Shown here in pieces: positions 52,480 to 62,307 of a stretch of 64,000 bases of DNA. The DNA is taken from positions 148,929 through 212,928 of the forward strand of contig JAKAFL010000002.1 in assembly GCA_021817945.1 (NCBI GenBank), given 5' to 3'. Source of the stretch: a bacterium. Lineage in GTDB: Bacteria; Verrucomicrobiota; Verrucomicrobiia; Limisphaerales; UBA11358. The notes under the pieces were generated by a model. That model did not search any database. It saw only the letters and a list, made by a program, of their open reading frames with translations, and had not been told where the DNA came from. The stretch's first letter is position 1, and each line of letters opens with the position of its first letter. Made by a program: the position numbers and the translations under genes.

Positions 52480-52646
52480 TTGAGGAACCGAATTAGATCG
52501 TCGCACCCAAAATGACACAAAATTCACGTAAAGTAATGAAAAGTTTTATGGTTTTTTGCTTTGAAAGGTGGACAGGTGGATTTACTTTGACTTCTCAAGC
52601 TCTTTGGCGGTCTTGGCCTGGACCCTTCAGGGTATTGAATGGAATC

Positions 52647-53417
52647 ATGTCAAACACAGGATCAGAACGATCGGTTCACGAGCAGCCGGAATTCATGGCG
52701 GCAATTTCTGGCAAGCCTGTTTCGAGCGGTGACCTGCAGGAAAACCTGCGGAGGCTGGATCGCTTGGCCAATCTGGGCCTTGTGTCCGCAGGATTGGCCC
52801 ATGAAATAAAAAACGGCCTTGTTTCCATCAATGTTTTCGTGGATTTGCTTCTGCAAAAGGGAGAGGAGAAGGAAATGGCTTTGATGGCGCAGCGTGAGTT
52901 GAGGCGGATAGACATGCTGGCGACCCAGATGCTAAGGTACGCATCGCCCAAAACGCGGGATTTTTCTGAAATTCACGTGCATGAAATCCTGGACCAATCC
53001 CTTCGCCTGCTGGACCATCAAACGCGGGGAAACCTGATCATGGTGGAGCGGGAATACGAGGCTGGGAACGATCTTTTAAATGGAAACGAGTCCCAATTGC
53101 AACAGGCCTTCATGAACCTGCTTCTGAACGCGGTGGAAGCCATGAGCAGCAATGGGTGCCTGAAGGTGCACACTGAAAATAAAGCCAACCCCGGGGGCCT
53201 GGGCCAGCTTCGCATCACCATCCGGGATTCCGGTTCGGGAATTTTGCCGGAAAATCTTGAACGGCTGTTTGAGCCCTTTTTCACGACAAAAAAGAACGGG
53301 ACGGGTCTGGGCCTGTCCATCACCCGCCGGATAGTGGAGGAACACAGCGGTGCAATTGAGGTCCAGAGTGAAGCGGGCCGGGGATCCTCATTTATCCTGA
53401 CTTTGCCGACCCGTTGA
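52647..53417 (+). CDS. soluble sensor histidine kinase
   Basis: 256 residues from the ATG at 52647; the open frame continues upstream but the extra part is not conserved-looking and overlaps the region diverging from ribBA. The His-phosphorylation motif is 'LVSAGLAHEIKNGLVSI', N box 'NLLLNAVEAM', G1 'RDSGSGILPENLERLF' and G2 'GTGLGLSITRRIVEEH'. No membrane helices or PAS domain. Its N-terminal 40 residues are unassigned. NtrB-like soluble kinases act with NtrC-type regulators; no regulator gene is adjacent, so it is an orphan kinase. Its stop is directly followed by the convergent lptD. Confidence 0.9.
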   Translation: MSNTGSERSVHEQPEFMAAISGKPVSSGDLQENLRRLDRLANLGLVSAGLAHEIKNGLVSINVFVDLLLQKGEEKEMALMAQRELRRIDMLATQMLRYASPKTRDFSEIHVHEILDQSLRLLDHQTRGNLIMVEREYEAGNDLLNGNESQLQQAFMNLLLNAVEAMSSNGCLKVHTENKANPGGLGQLRITIRDSGSGILPENLERLFEPFFTTKKNGTGLGLSITRRIVEEHSGAIEVQSEAGRGSSFILTLPTR

Positions 53418-53418
53418 A

Positions 53419-55686
53419 TCACTCGCCCAATAGGGGATAGGCACTGACCGAATCGGACCCCACGGCGCTGGACGGGCTGGCTTTGAGTGAAAGCTGGTAG
53501 GACAATCCGTAGTCCACAGGAGTGCCCAGGTTATTTTCAACGTACACCGTGAGGGATGCGGTCCAACTGCGCATGTCCCTGTAAAGGGAGTAAAACTGGG
53601 ATTGCAAGCGACCGGAGGTGGCATCGAAATTATGCTGGATGCGAACTCCCCAGTTGTCATTGACGCGATAAAACAGCGTGCTGGAAAGGTAATCGCTCTG
53701 CTGCCAGACTCCATTCCCCCAGGCCCCGGCACGCAGGTACCAGTGGGCGAGGCCCCAGCTCCAGCGGTTATTGGGCGTGAAGGTGAGCTGATGAAAAGCC
53801 AAGTTTAAATTACCCCCCAAAACGTCGTAACGCACCTGGGATTCGAACGTGAGCCAGGTGCGAGGGCGGAAGGAAAATTCCGAGTAGAGATCATTGAGCG
53901 CGCTCTGCCCGGGACCGGGTTGCAGCCGCCAATCCATGAGCAAGTTCCAGTTCACCAAATCCTGCAACTGACCCGCACGCTGGGTTTGGAGGATGTTCCG
54001 CAAGCCAAACCGGATCACGTTCATGGAATCAATTGAGTCAATACTGTTATAGTCGGGGAAATTCACCGGCAGGAGCATCAAGCTGGGCAATTCACTGTCA
54101 AACTGGGGCAATTCCATCGGCGGCACACTAGGGTTTGGCACGAACACATAATTGGCGGAAGGCTCGATGATATGGCGCAGTCCATCCACCTGCAGCAAGC
54201 CATTCGTGGCGCCGGCCCAGAGTTGTGAGGCTTTAAAAGAAACACCCACGCCTGTGTCCAGCACCTCCCGGTTTATATCATGCTGGGGAGCCGCCAAGCC
54301 GTCCGCACCCGCCGAATAATAAGTCAGCCGTCCTCCCACGTTGGGCGTCACATTCAGCCAGTTGAAAAATGTCCAAGGCAGGACCAGTTGATGAAAAGTG
54401 TCAAATCGCGCGCTGGAATTGGTGTAAAAACCAATTGCCGGGTCAAACACGTTATTGGTGGTGTTGGCGGTGTAGGACCTGAAAATCCCGACCGAGCTTT
54501 GGCTGTCATAGTAAACCGGCGTATCCAGGACCTGCTGTCGGAACCCGGTCAACTGCACGTCCGGGAGCCTTTCAATCTGGGAAAAAAAACTGTTAACCCT
54601 CGGGGTGGTCAGGGCATCCACGCTCCAGTTATCCCAATAACGATTGGCCTCCACAAAAGTATCAGGCTGGGGATTGGCCGTGTAATCGCCCGGGTAAAAA
54701 TCATGAATGATAAGCGGGTCAGACTGGTAATTTACGAGGGCTTTGAGGTTGAGGTTGGTATAGGGCGTGGCCTGCCAGCCCAGGTAAAACATCTGCCGGT
54801 TGTTGGGAATATTGCCAAATGGCGGCAGGCCGTTGGTGTCTATGTCCGGCTTGGAATCATGCAGATAATAATACCGCACGCTGGCCTCACCCCATTGGCC
54901 AAGGTGGAGATTGACATCCGGGCCGAAACCGGGCCCCCGGAACGAACGGTAGTCCGCATGGATTTTCCCATCTGCATAATCACCCAAAAACCACCGGTAG
55001 GTGGCCAGCATTTCCGCTCCAAAAAAGCTCCGGTACCCGGGCTGGATGGTCAGATGGTCCATCGGCGTGTTCAATGCCCGTTGATAGTAGGGGAAATAAA
55101 ACACAGGCACTTTGCCCAGGTAAAAAGTCGCATCCCACATTTGCACGGATTTGCCCGGTATAACCACAATCCTACTGGCTTGAACCCTGTAGAACGGGCT
55201 GGCCACGTCATCGGTGGTCAAAAACGCATTGGTGGCAGTAAGCCGCCCGTCACCCTGCCCATTTTGAATCTGCCCCACCAAATGTTCGCCCCCGGCAAAG
55301 GCAGGAGGAAACCCCGAGCGGAACTGTTCGCTCATCATCCGGTGCGTCTTAAAATTATATTGAATGTGATCCCCCACCCATAATTGGCCCTCGGACTCGA
55401 TCCGCACATGGCCATCTGCGATCACCTCACCGGTGGTTTCATTGAGCGAGGCGTTGTCAGCCGTGAGCACCACGTTGCCCTTGGGATCGGGATGGCGCAA
55501 ATAGACCCCGTTGGTCCACGTCATGGTTCCGGTGGCGGCATCGTAAAACATCTGGCCCTGGGACAGCCCGGGAATGACCTTGCTGAGAGCTTCGATAATT
55601 TCGCTTGAATCATCCGCTGCCAAAACTGGAATGGCCAACAACGCTGCCAAAAGCAGCAGCGCTGTCATTGCGGGAATTTTTGTCAT
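53419..55686 (-). CDS. lptD: LPS-assembly protein LptD
   Basis: 755 residues from the ATG at 55686. Signal peptide 'MTKIPAMTALLLLAALLAIP'. The N-terminal OstA-like beta-jellyroll (~40-210) has 'NVVLTADNASLNETTGEVIA' and 'LWVGDHIQYNFKTHRM'. It is followed by a large beta-barrel of alternating aromatic strands ('NVRYYY'-type), including 'VSFKASQLWAG' and 'LNLAFHQLTFTPNNRWSWG'. It inserts LPS into the outer membrane with LptE (not in the window). Its presence supports a Gram-negative LPS envelope. Confidence 0.9.
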   Translation of the reverse strand: MTKIPAMTALLLLAALLAIPVLAADDSSEIIEALSKVIPGLSQGQMFYDAATGTMTWTNGVYLRHPDPKGNVVLTADNASLNETTGEVIADGHVRIESEGQLWVGDHIQYNFKTHRMMSEQFRSGFPPAFAGGEHLVGQIQNGQGDGRLTATNAFLTTDDVASPFYRVQASRIVVIPGKSVQMWDATFYLGKVPVFYFPYYQRALNTPMDHLTIQPGYRSFFGAEMLATYRWFLGDYADGKIHADYRSFRGPGFGPDVNLHLGQWGEASVRYYYLHDSKPDIDTNGLPPFGNIPNNRQMFYLGWQATPYTNLNLKALVNYQSDPLIIHDFYPGDYTANPQPDTFVEANRYWDNWSVDALTTPRVNSFFSQIERLPDVQLTGFRQQVLDTPVYYDSQSSVGIFRSYTANTTNNVFDPAIGFYTNSSARFDTFHQLVLPWTFFNWLNVTPNVGGRLTYYSAGADGLAAPQHDINREVLDTGVGVSFKASQLWAGATNGLLQVDGLRHIIEPSANYVFVPNPSVPPMELPQFDSELPSLMLLPVNFPDYNSIDSIDSMNVIRFGLRNILQTQRAGQLQDLVNWNLLMDWRLQPGPGQSALNDLYSEFSFRPRTWLTFESQVRYDVLGGNLNLAFHQLTFTPNNRWSWGLAHWYLRAGAWGNGVWQQSDYLSSTLFYRVNDNWGVRIQHNFDATSGRLQSQFYSLYRDMRSWTASLTVYVENNLGTPVDYGLSYQLSLKASPSSAVGSDSVSAYPLLGE

Positions 55687-55793
55687 CGGGCGTCGGCAAT
55701 AAATCAAAAGAACACCGGCCTGCCAAGCAGCATTTGTGCGGTTCACCCGGGGCCACGCGTGCCGGGGCACTCATCCCGCGACATCGGCACGGC

Positions 55794-56150
55794 TTAGAAG
55801 GCAGGCCAAAAGGCAAACGCCACGGCTGCCACCATGCACAAAAAAGCGGCCAGATGGTTCCAAGCCGGCACTGTCTTGAAATAAAAGAAGGCAAAAACCA
55901 CGAAAACCGTGAGGGTGATCACTTCCTGCATGATTTTCAACTGGTATGGCGAATATTTTGAACTGCCCCAGCGGTTGGCGGGCACTTGGAAACAGTACTC
56001 CAGCAAAGCGATGCCCCAACTGACCAGAATCACCGACACCAACGGCTTGTCCTTGAACTTGAGATGACCATACCAGGCAAAGGTCATGAAAATGTTTGAA
56101 CAGGTCAACAAAGCAACCGGCAACCAACGGGATTGGTAAATGGAATCCAT
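55794..56150 (-). CDS. DUF486 small membrane protein
   Basis: 118 residues from the ATG at 56150, four membrane helices. Family pattern: 'LTCSNIFMTFAWYGHLKF', 'SWGIALLEYCFQVPANRWGS' and 'LKIMQEVITLTVFVVFAFFY'. DUF486 proteins belong to the drug/metabolite transporter clan and resemble small multidrug-resistance proteins; substrate unknown. It is monocistronic between lptD and the methyltransferase gene, on the same strand. Confidence 0.9.
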   Translation of the reverse strand: MDSIYQSRWLPVALLTCSNIFMTFAWYGHLKFKDKPLVSVILVSWGIALLEYCFQVPANRWGSSKYSPYQLKIMQEVITLTVFVVFAFFYFKTVPAWNHLAAFLCMVAAVAFAFWPAF

Positions 56151-56251
56151 AAAATTAAAAAGCACCAATCGGAAGGTTTCAGCACCCCTGCAATCTTTCA
56201 AGAAAATTTGGCGGGTTTAAACGCAATCCGTCCAGGGTTGGATGCCGGGGT

Positions 56252-57094
56252 TCAGGGAGGAAACCCGAATGAGATTTTCACTGCTGAATACTCCGGGTGC
56301 ACGGATCCATCGAGACGCCGGATCACGAGAGGAGGCTCTTCCCAGGTCAGTTCCCTAAACCAACTTGGAAGGTCTTTTTGGCTCATGAAGCCCAACAAAT
56401 CCAGGAGGGGTTCGCTCCCCTCCCGAAAAACCACCGGGCGGCGCCGGACCAGCGACAATCCAGCCTGGCTGGCAGCCGCCCGGGCACGCGCAAAGGAGGC
56501 TGCAAGATGAGGAAAAACGCACGCAAAAAATCCGCCAGGAGCCATGTGACGGGCTGCAATGGAGGCATAATCCGCAATTGAACCGCGCATTTCAAACCTA
56601 CAGGCAATTTTTTGCGGGTCCTCGGACATGACCCCCTCCCCCGGTGGAAAATAGGGCGGGCTTCCCGTGATGAGATCAAAAAGTTCATGATCCCCCAGCA
56701 TGGCAGTCTCACGAAAATCACCCTGTCGGATGTCGAGCCGTTTTTCCAACCCGTTATAAGTTGCTGATTTGCGAGCCAAAGAAACGCTTTCACCCTGGGC
56801 CTCCACTGTCACCCAAGTTGAACCGGGCAGCCTCCATGCTGCAATCATTGCGACTGATCCGATCCCGCTTCCTAAATCCAGTGCGCGGCTGGCGGAGGGA
56901 CACCAGGTTGTTCCATACCATGCGGTCAACACGTCGTCGGTTGAAAACCGGTGGCCGTTAGATCGTTGGAAAAGCCTGTAATGGCCGCTAATGGCATCCA
57001 AGGTCTCTCCTTCTGCTGGGCTGGTGTGGGAAAAAGAACCTGGCGGAACAGGTCCAGGCTTGGTCCAACCTTTGAATTGCTCCTCCACCCTCAT
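56252..57094 (-). CDS. TrmN6-like tRNA/N6-adenine methyltransferase
   Basis: 280 residues. SAM-binding motif I 'ALDLGSGIGSVAMIAAW' and the catalytic motif IV 'ITGSPPYFPPGEG', a variant of the NPPY tetrad with Ser in place of Asn (seen in TrmN6-type enzymes). The N-terminus contains 'GHYRLFQRSNGHRFSTDDVL', the family 'Q...GYRFSxDSxLL' pattern. It is expected to methylate tRNA or rRNA adenine, most simply tRNA1(Val) A37 by analogy with E. coli YfiC, but the target is not determined. The start overlaps the CDF gene stop (ATGA). Confidence 0.8.
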   Translation of the reverse strand: MRVEEQFKGWTKPGPVPPGSFSHTSPAEGETLDAISGHYRLFQRSNGHRFSTDDVLTAWYGTTWCPSASRALDLGSGIGSVAMIAAWRLPGSTWVTVEAQGESVSLARKSATYNGLEKRLDIRQGDFRETAMLGDHELFDLITGSPPYFPPGEGVMSEDPQKIACRFEMRGSIADYASIAARHMAPGGFFACVFPHLAASFARARAAASQAGLSLVRRRPVVFREGSEPLLDLLGFMSQKDLPSWFRELTWEEPPLVIRRLDGSVHPEYSAVKISFGFPP

Positions 57095-58014
57095 GGCTTG
57101 GGCAAATCCACCCTTTGACGAAGGGGCTCGACATGAACCAACACATCATAAACCCGCGGCAGGGCCGCTTGGACTTCTTTTTTGACATTATGGGCGATTT
57201 CATGGGACTGGATCACGGTCATTTGGGGATCCACTTCAACGTGCATTTCCGCATAGAAATGGTAGCCCATTTTGCGGACGAAACACTTTTCAACCCGCCC
57301 AACCCCTGCCACCCCCTGGGCAATGCGCCGGACATCGCTCAAAAAATTGGGGTCCGGCGCCTTATCCATCAATTCACCCAAGGCCGGGCGCAACAGGAGG
57401 ATACCGTTGAAGCCAATCACCACGGCTGCAAAAATGGCGGCCACATCATCTGCCGCCACCATTTTTGGCCCTCCGACCAAGGCCACCGTAATTCCGATGG
57501 CAGCGGCCGCGGAGGTGATGGCGTCGCTGCGATGATGCCAAGCATCTGTTGTCACCGCTGAATTATCCAGCGCGGCACCCTCGCTCAAAACGAAGCGAAA
57601 AAGAGTCTCTTTCACCACCACCACCAACCCCAGGACGAAAAGGGTGCACCCATTTGGAGCCGGCCGGTGTATCAAGGGATTGGCGCTAAACAGGGCGCTG
57701 ATATCGTTGGCAGCCTTGAGTGCAATCCATAAGGCGCCCAGGAGAAGCATTCCGGCCCCGAAAGCTGCCGCAATGGGTTCCGCCTTGCCATGGCCATACG
57801 GATGATCCACATCGGCGGGGGCTTCCGCCACCACAATTCCACGCCAAACGATCAATGAATTTAAAATATCCGCGAAAGACTCGGTGGCATCCGCAATCAA
57901 GGCGTGGGAATGGCCCAACACGCCCGCGATAAACTTGGCGGCTCCGAGAACAAGATTGACCGCGATCCCCAAAAAGGTTGCTCGCAAACTTCGTTCGAGG
58001 CGGGTTGCTGTCAC
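57091..58014 (-). CDS. cation diffusion facilitator transporter
   Basis: 307 residues from the GTG at 58014, giving 'TATRLERSLRATFLGIAVNL'; the open frame runs to 58347 but the extra part overlaps the DUF1015 gene and is not protein-like. Six membrane helices, with metal-site residues in 'ALIADATESFADILNSLIVW' and 'VTTDAWHHRSDAITSAAAA', then a C-terminal cytoplasmic domain ending 'RVYDVLVHVEPLRQRVD'. It exports a divalent metal such as Zn, Fe or Mn; the metal cannot be chosen. Confidence 0.9.
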   Translation of the reverse strand: MTATRLERSLRATFLGIAVNLVLGAAKFIAGVLGHSHALIADATESFADILNSLIVWRGIVVAEAPADVDHPYGHGKAEPIAAAFGAGMLLLGALWIALKAANDISALFSANPLIHRPAPNGCTLFVLGLVVVVKETLFRFVLSEGAALDNSAVTTDAWHHRSDAITSAAAAIGITVALVGGPKMVAADDVAAIFAAVVIGFNGILLLRPALGELMDKAPDPNFLSDVRRIAQGVAGVGRVEKCFVRKMGYHFYAEMHVEVDPQMTVIQSHEIAHNVKKEVQAALPRVYDVLVHVEPLRQRVDLPKP

Positions 58015-58087
58015 GATTCGATTATGAAACTGCCCCAGTAAAAATCCAAGCCATTCAAACCGTTTCCAGTGCTTTTCCGACCTGCGG

Positions 58088-59314
58088 TCAGGGTTGGCTG
58101 ATTCGGTGACAGAACATGGCATCCCGCAACTTGGGTTCAAACCATGTGCTTTTGGGAGGCATGATCCCTCCTTCATCGGCAATGGACATGAGATCTTCGA
58201 TACTGGTTGGGAACATGGAGAAGGCACAAGCCTGCCCGTCATGGTCCACCAACCGCTCCAATTCCTTTGAACCACGGATTCCCCCCACGAACTGGATTCG
58301 CTTGCTGGTGCGCGGATCGTCCACTCCAAAAACCGGGGCCAAAACATGCTTTTGGAGGAGGCTTACATCCAGACCCTCGACGGGATTGGAAACCTGTGTA
58401 AGTTCCTGGCGAAAAACCATGGAGCGCCATGCGCCTTGGAAGTAAAACCCCACCTCATGTTTGCGGGCGGGAACCGGACGACCCGGTTTGGAACTCATGT
58501 CAAAAACTTTGGCCAGGCGTTCGAGAACCTGGCTGGGAGACAACCCATTCAAATCCTTCAGAACCCGGTTGTAGGGAAGAATCTGCATCTGGTTGTGGGG
58601 AAAAACCACCGCAAGGAAACGGCTGCTTTGACCGGCCCCATGGCGACTCTGGAATACGCGGGCGGCTGCGGCGCTGCGGTGATGGCCATCTGCGATGTAC
58701 AGGGTGGGAATCCTGGAAAAGGTGGATTCCACCATTTGAATGGCCTCAGGGCTGGCGAGCCTCCATGAAGTGTGGCGAACACCGTCCTGGGCGGTGAAAT
58801 CCACATCGGGCGCCTTGGAAATCATTTCTCTTACCCAGCCATCAAAAGCTTCGCTGGCCCGGTAAGTCAGGAAGACAGGCCCGGTTTGGGCATTGAGTGC
58901 TTCGATGTGCCGGACACGGTCATCTTCCTTGTCTGGCCGGGTGAATTCATGCTTTTTGATGGTTCCCTGGATGTATTCTTCACAACTGGCCGCCGCCACC
59001 AAACCCACCTGCGCGTGCGCCCCCATGATTTGGCGGTACAAATAAAAAGCGGGCCTGGAATCCTGCACCAGTGATCCGCCAGCCATCATCCGTTCAAAAT
59101 TCTCCCGTCCCCGCGCATAAACTTCTTGCCCATAAAGGTCAATCCCGGGGGGCAAATCAATTTCCGGCTTGCTGACATGCAAGAAACTCAAGGGCCGGTT
59201 CCGCGCCATTTCCCGGGCCTCCTCGGAGGACATCACATCATAGGGCAATTCACATATTTGAGCAGCCAGTTCCGGTTTTGGAAGCAAGGCGGCAAATGGT
59301 TTCAAGCTGGCCAT
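58088..59314 (-). CDS. DUF1015 family protein
   Basis: 408 residues. The full family pattern is visible: 'SLKPFAALLPKPELAAQICE', 'LPYDVMSSEEAREMARNRPL', 'SFLHVSKPEID', 'IKKHEFTRPDKEDDRVRHIE' and 'LYIADGHHRSAAAARVFQSR'. Cytoplasmic, no signal. The biochemical role is not established; genome neighbourhoods elsewhere often link it to serine metabolism. The upstream gene here is unrelated and there is ~160 bp to the Bat operon, so it starts its own run with the CDF and methyltransferase genes. Confidence 0.93.
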   Translation of the reverse strand: MASLKPFAALLPKPELAAQICELPYDVMSSEEAREMARNRPLSFLHVSKPEIDLPPGIDLYGQEVYARGRENFERMMAGGSLVQDSRPAFYLYRQIMGAHAQVGLVAAASCEEYIQGTIKKHEFTRPDKEDDRVRHIEALNAQTGPVFLTYRASEAFDGWVREMISKAPDVDFTAQDGVRHTSWRLASPEAIQMVESTFSRIPTLYIADGHHRSAAAARVFQSRHGAGQSSRFLAVVFPHNQMQILPYNRVLKDLNGLSPSQVLERLAKVFDMSSKPGRPVPARKHEVGFYFQGAWRSMVFRQELTQVSNPVEGLDVSLLQKHVLAPVFGVDDPRTSKRIQFVGGIRGSKELERLVDHDGQACAFSMFPTSIEDLMSIADEGGIMPPKSTWFEPKLRDAMFCHRISQP

Positions 59315-59479
59315 AAATAAAACAAATTTTCAGGTTTAACGACCCCCGCAGAATACCCTTTTGGCTGTTCTTTCGCACGCATTTAAATAGACGTGAAATT
59401 CCTCCAAAAAAAATATGAATGCCCACTCCGTTTATCTGTGCCGGAAGGGATGCTTAAAACCTCTCAACCCGCCCGCTCC

Positions 59480-60262
59480 TCAATGCTCCGAGGAAACGGA
59501 ACCCGGGCAAACAAGCGCGTACTGGTCGGGGGCGAGCCAACCGGTGAGGTTTGCGCACTGGACCAGGTCAAAATGGCCGAGGGAACGCAGGCGACGCAAA
59601 GATTCCCCGGAGGAGAGATTTGCAATGACTTCACCCTGGGTGGTGGGCGTGAGGCGAAGCGGGACGGACTCGCCCAGTACCACGCCCAGATTCATTCGGC
59701 CAACCACGCCAGCATTACCGATGAGGCTAAGGAAGAACACGGCCAGCGCGATGGCTGCGACAAGCCGGTGCCAATCACGCCGGGCCCCAAACAAAACCAC
59801 TGGCAACACAAGGCTGGATGCGGCCAGCCATAGCATGGCGGCGGAAAGCCAAATCCAAGCGTAGGGAGAAAGCCATGTGGAGGCTTCTTCATACCAGAGC
59901 AAGTCTGCATCTTCCAAATCCAACATTTGACGGGCAACGGCCTCATTCTCGCGCGCCTGAGAATTTGCCGGGGCAATCCACAAAGCCCTTTTCCAGGCCA
60001 GAATCGCCTTTCCAGCGTGGCCCTGGTGCCATTCTGCCAGCCCCAAGTCCACATAGGCTCCGGCTGTGGGCCGAAGGTCCGCGGAATTTTCAAAAGCCTG
60101 CGATGCCTCAGGGAAAAGGCCTTGGCGAGACAACGCCAATCCCCGGTCAAACCATTCCCTGCCAGTCATGGAACCAGCGCCCGCGCTGGTATCCGTGGCA
60201 AGGAGCCAGGCCAGGATCCAAAAGGTGCAAAATGGCCTAATGCCATGGCCCAGAGCCTGCAT
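59480..60262 (-). CDS. BatE-like TPR and SH3-domain protein
   Basis: 260 residues from the ATG at 60262 (chosen because it places a signal peptide at the N-terminus; an ATG at 60418 is longer). Signal peptide to about residue 28, two TPR-like repeats ('GLALSRQGLFPEASQAFENS', 'AYVDLGLAEWHQGHAGKAIL'), two membrane helices, then an SH3-type beta-barrel ('LGESVPLRLTPTTQGEVIAN'). This is the architecture of BatE, the last gene of many Bat (aerotolerance) operons. Position fits: it follows BatD. Confidence 0.8.
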   Translation of the reverse strand: MQALGHGIRPFCTFWILAWLLATDTSAGAGSMTGREWFDRGLALSRQGLFPEASQAFENSADLRPTAGAYVDLGLAEWHQGHAGKAILAWKRALWIAPANSQARENEAVARQMLDLEDADLLWYEEASTWLSPYAWIWLSAAMLWLAASSLVLPVVLFGARRDWHRLVAAIALAVFFLSLIGNAGVVGRMNLGVVLGESVPLRLTPTTQGEVIANLSSGESLRRLRSLGHFDLVQCANLTGWLAPDQYALVCPGSVSSEH

Positions 60263-60498
60263 AAAAGTAAAAAGAGAGCCTGCATCAAGTGATTTGGGTC
60301 GTGACAAATGGCCCGATACCGGAAGATTCCCGCCACGAACTGCGCAACCCAACCCAATGCAAGCCACAGGCGGACGACTCTTCGTCCGGATTTGTTTTTC
60401 TTCAGTCAGCGTTTTCAAAGGACTTTTTCTCTTAATCGCACCCTGCCATTAGGGCCTTTGCTCCAAATCGAAACTCCACGGTCTATCAAGACGGAAGC

Positions 60499-62307
60499 TC
60501 ATAAGCGCCCCTCCAAGTCATCGAGAACAGGTCCAGCCTGATGAACCAGGCGGATTAGGGCAGACCGATGCTGTTCCAATCCCGGGCTATTTTTCAGATC
60601 TGGATCGGCTGAAAAACGCCGGTCGGCGATGGCAAAAATCTGACGCACGGTTGCTGCGGAGGCGCGGTCATGGCCTGCGGCCATCCATTGAACCAAGACG
60701 TCGCTGCAAGTCAGCGCGTCTGGTTGGGCAGGGAAATGAGGCGCTGCCGCCACCTTAAGGGCTGTTGCGGTCAGGGTCAGACAGCCAACCATGTCCCCGT
60801 CCGCCTCAGCTCGATTCAATGCCCTGCGTATTTTCTTCAATGCCTTCCTGGCATTCTTGCGACGGACCCAATCCGGATGCGCGGCCCTCCAGCGCCTTCG
60901 CCGGTCCCAAAGCCAAAGCAGCATGAAACCGAACAATGGCATCAACGCGCCGAACCAATCACTCGGCCTGCACTGCGGTGGAACCAGGGTGCCGCGTGAT
61001 CTGCCCGGCTTATCTACCATGGCCGTCAAGCTCCCTCTGTCTGCCCCAACATCCGTTTCCCGGAAATTCTGCGGGAGGCTGGGGCCGGATACTTCCACAG
61101 GTATAGGTGGAATGGTGAGATCGCAATAGCGACCGGTCTCCGGATCGAAGGAACAAAAAGGAATGGCCGGGGTGGATTTCACGGTGTCCGTAAGGGGAAC
61201 CAGGGTGAATCCCACCGAGGGCGGTTCATCGGCCACGATCTGCCAATCGGAGGATGCAGGCGGTTGGGGCGGAACGAGCCGCGCAAATTCATTGTAGCCA
61301 TGAAAGCCCAACTGCAAATGGACAGGCTGCCCTGTGTGGATGCGATTTGTTCCCAGCGTGGGTGGATCCGCGTAAAACCTGCCCATGGCGCCCGTAAATC
61401 CAGGCAGTTGCCCCTCTTGCGGGACTGGCTGCACAGCGATCTTTACCGGCTCGGAAACAAGCAGCCGATAATCCGGCTCCCCCCCGGACAGCGTAACACG
61501 TCCGCGGATGGTGATCGGCCCGCCAAACTCCCGTCCGGCCGTGTAAGCCTGCGCAAAGAGCGTCAAAGGACCGCTTTGAATGGGAATGAGGCTGAGATCG
61601 GCCACAAAAGAGGGACGAAGCGTTCCGTGATCATTGACCACCTGGATGGATTCGCGCTGGGAATCCTGCCCTGACATGAGGCCTTTGCCAATGACATGAA
61701 TTTCCCGGAGGGCCTGTATCTGGTTTTGCGGACCTGCCGGCAGGAGAACCCGTACACGAAAGGGCTGGCCCAGATAAAGAGCGCGGGAGGAAACCTCCAC
61801 GCCCAATTCCAACGGGGGAGCTTTGGGTGAGTCTCCCGTCACAGTCAAAGACGTGGCAGGCACTTGCAACGGCGCGCCGGCACATGAAATGGAAAAAGCA
61901 GGCAGCGTGTATTGGCCTGGGGCGGTTTTTGGAATTTTTAACTCATACAAATAAGTGGTCAGTGGGTCGTACTGATTGCCATGGTATCGCGTCAATTGTC
62001 CTCGCGTATCCATCAAAGGAATCCAATCGGGTGGCCAAGCCAGCCTGCTGGGCCATGATATAGAGGATTCAGTGCCGCTCACTTCCACCCGCAGAAAAAC
62101 CAAGTCGCCGGGACTGGCCATGGCCGGATCAAAATAAGATTTTGCCGATGCCCTTGTGGATAGGGCCACCGTTTCCTGCCGAGTGTTCAGAATCCAATTT
62201 GCAGGGGACGGATTTGCCGTCTGGCCATGCGCCAGCCGGATGATTCCCAGCATCCCAAGGAAAAAGCCGGTTGCCAGGGCTTTATTGAATGGGCCAGGTT
62301 TCACCAA
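60499..62307 (-). CDS. BatD-like protein
   Basis: 602 residues. Signal peptide 'ALATGFFLGMLGIIRLAHGQ', a series of beta-sandwich domains ('PGDLVFLRVEVSGTESSISW', 'YLGQPFRVRVLLPAGPQNQI'), then one membrane helix near residue 465 ('WFGALMPLFGFMLLWLWDRR') and a cytoplasmic helical tail. This is the BatD (oxygen tolerance) layout: large periplasmic part, single helix, short tail. It is encoded 7 bp overlapping the BatC-like gene. Function in the Bat complex is not biochemically settled. Confidence 0.85.
   Translation of the reverse strand: MVKPGPFNKALATGFFLGMLGIIRLAHGQTANPSPANWILNTRQETVALSTRASAKSYFDPAMASPGDLVFLRVEVSGTESSISWPSRLAWPPDWIPLMDTRGQLTRYHGNQYDPLTTYLYELKIPKTAPGQYTLPAFSISCAGAPLQVPATSLTVTGDSPKAPPLELGVEVSSRALYLGQPFRVRVLLPAGPQNQIQALREIHVIGKGLMSGQDSQRESIQVVNDHGTLRPSFVADLSLIPIQSGPLTLFAQAYTAGREFGGPITIRGRVTLSGGEPDYRLLVSEPVKIAVQPVPQEGQLPGFTGAMGRFYADPPTLGTNRIHTGQPVHLQLGFHGYNEFARLVPPQPPASSDWQIVADEPPSVGFTLVPLTDTVKSTPAIPFCSFDPETGRYCDLTIPPIPVEVSGPSLPQNFRETDVGADRGSLTAMVDKPGRSRGTLVPPQCRPSDWFGALMPLFGFMLLWLWDRRRRWRAAHPDWVRRKNARKALKKIRRALNRAEADGDMVGCLTLTATALKVAAAPHFPAQPDALTCSDVLVQWMAAGHDRASAATVRQIFAIADRRFSADPDLKNSPGLEQHRSALIRLVHQAGPVLDDLEGRL

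Noticed and set aside
52480-52646. Possible FMN riboswitch before ribBA
   Set aside because: The conserved RFN core sequences and hairpins were not found in this short divergent region.
54280-55383. 367-codon plus-strand frame
   Set aside because: Antisense to lptD, whose domains are recognisable; the plus-strand product has a shadow-like composition.
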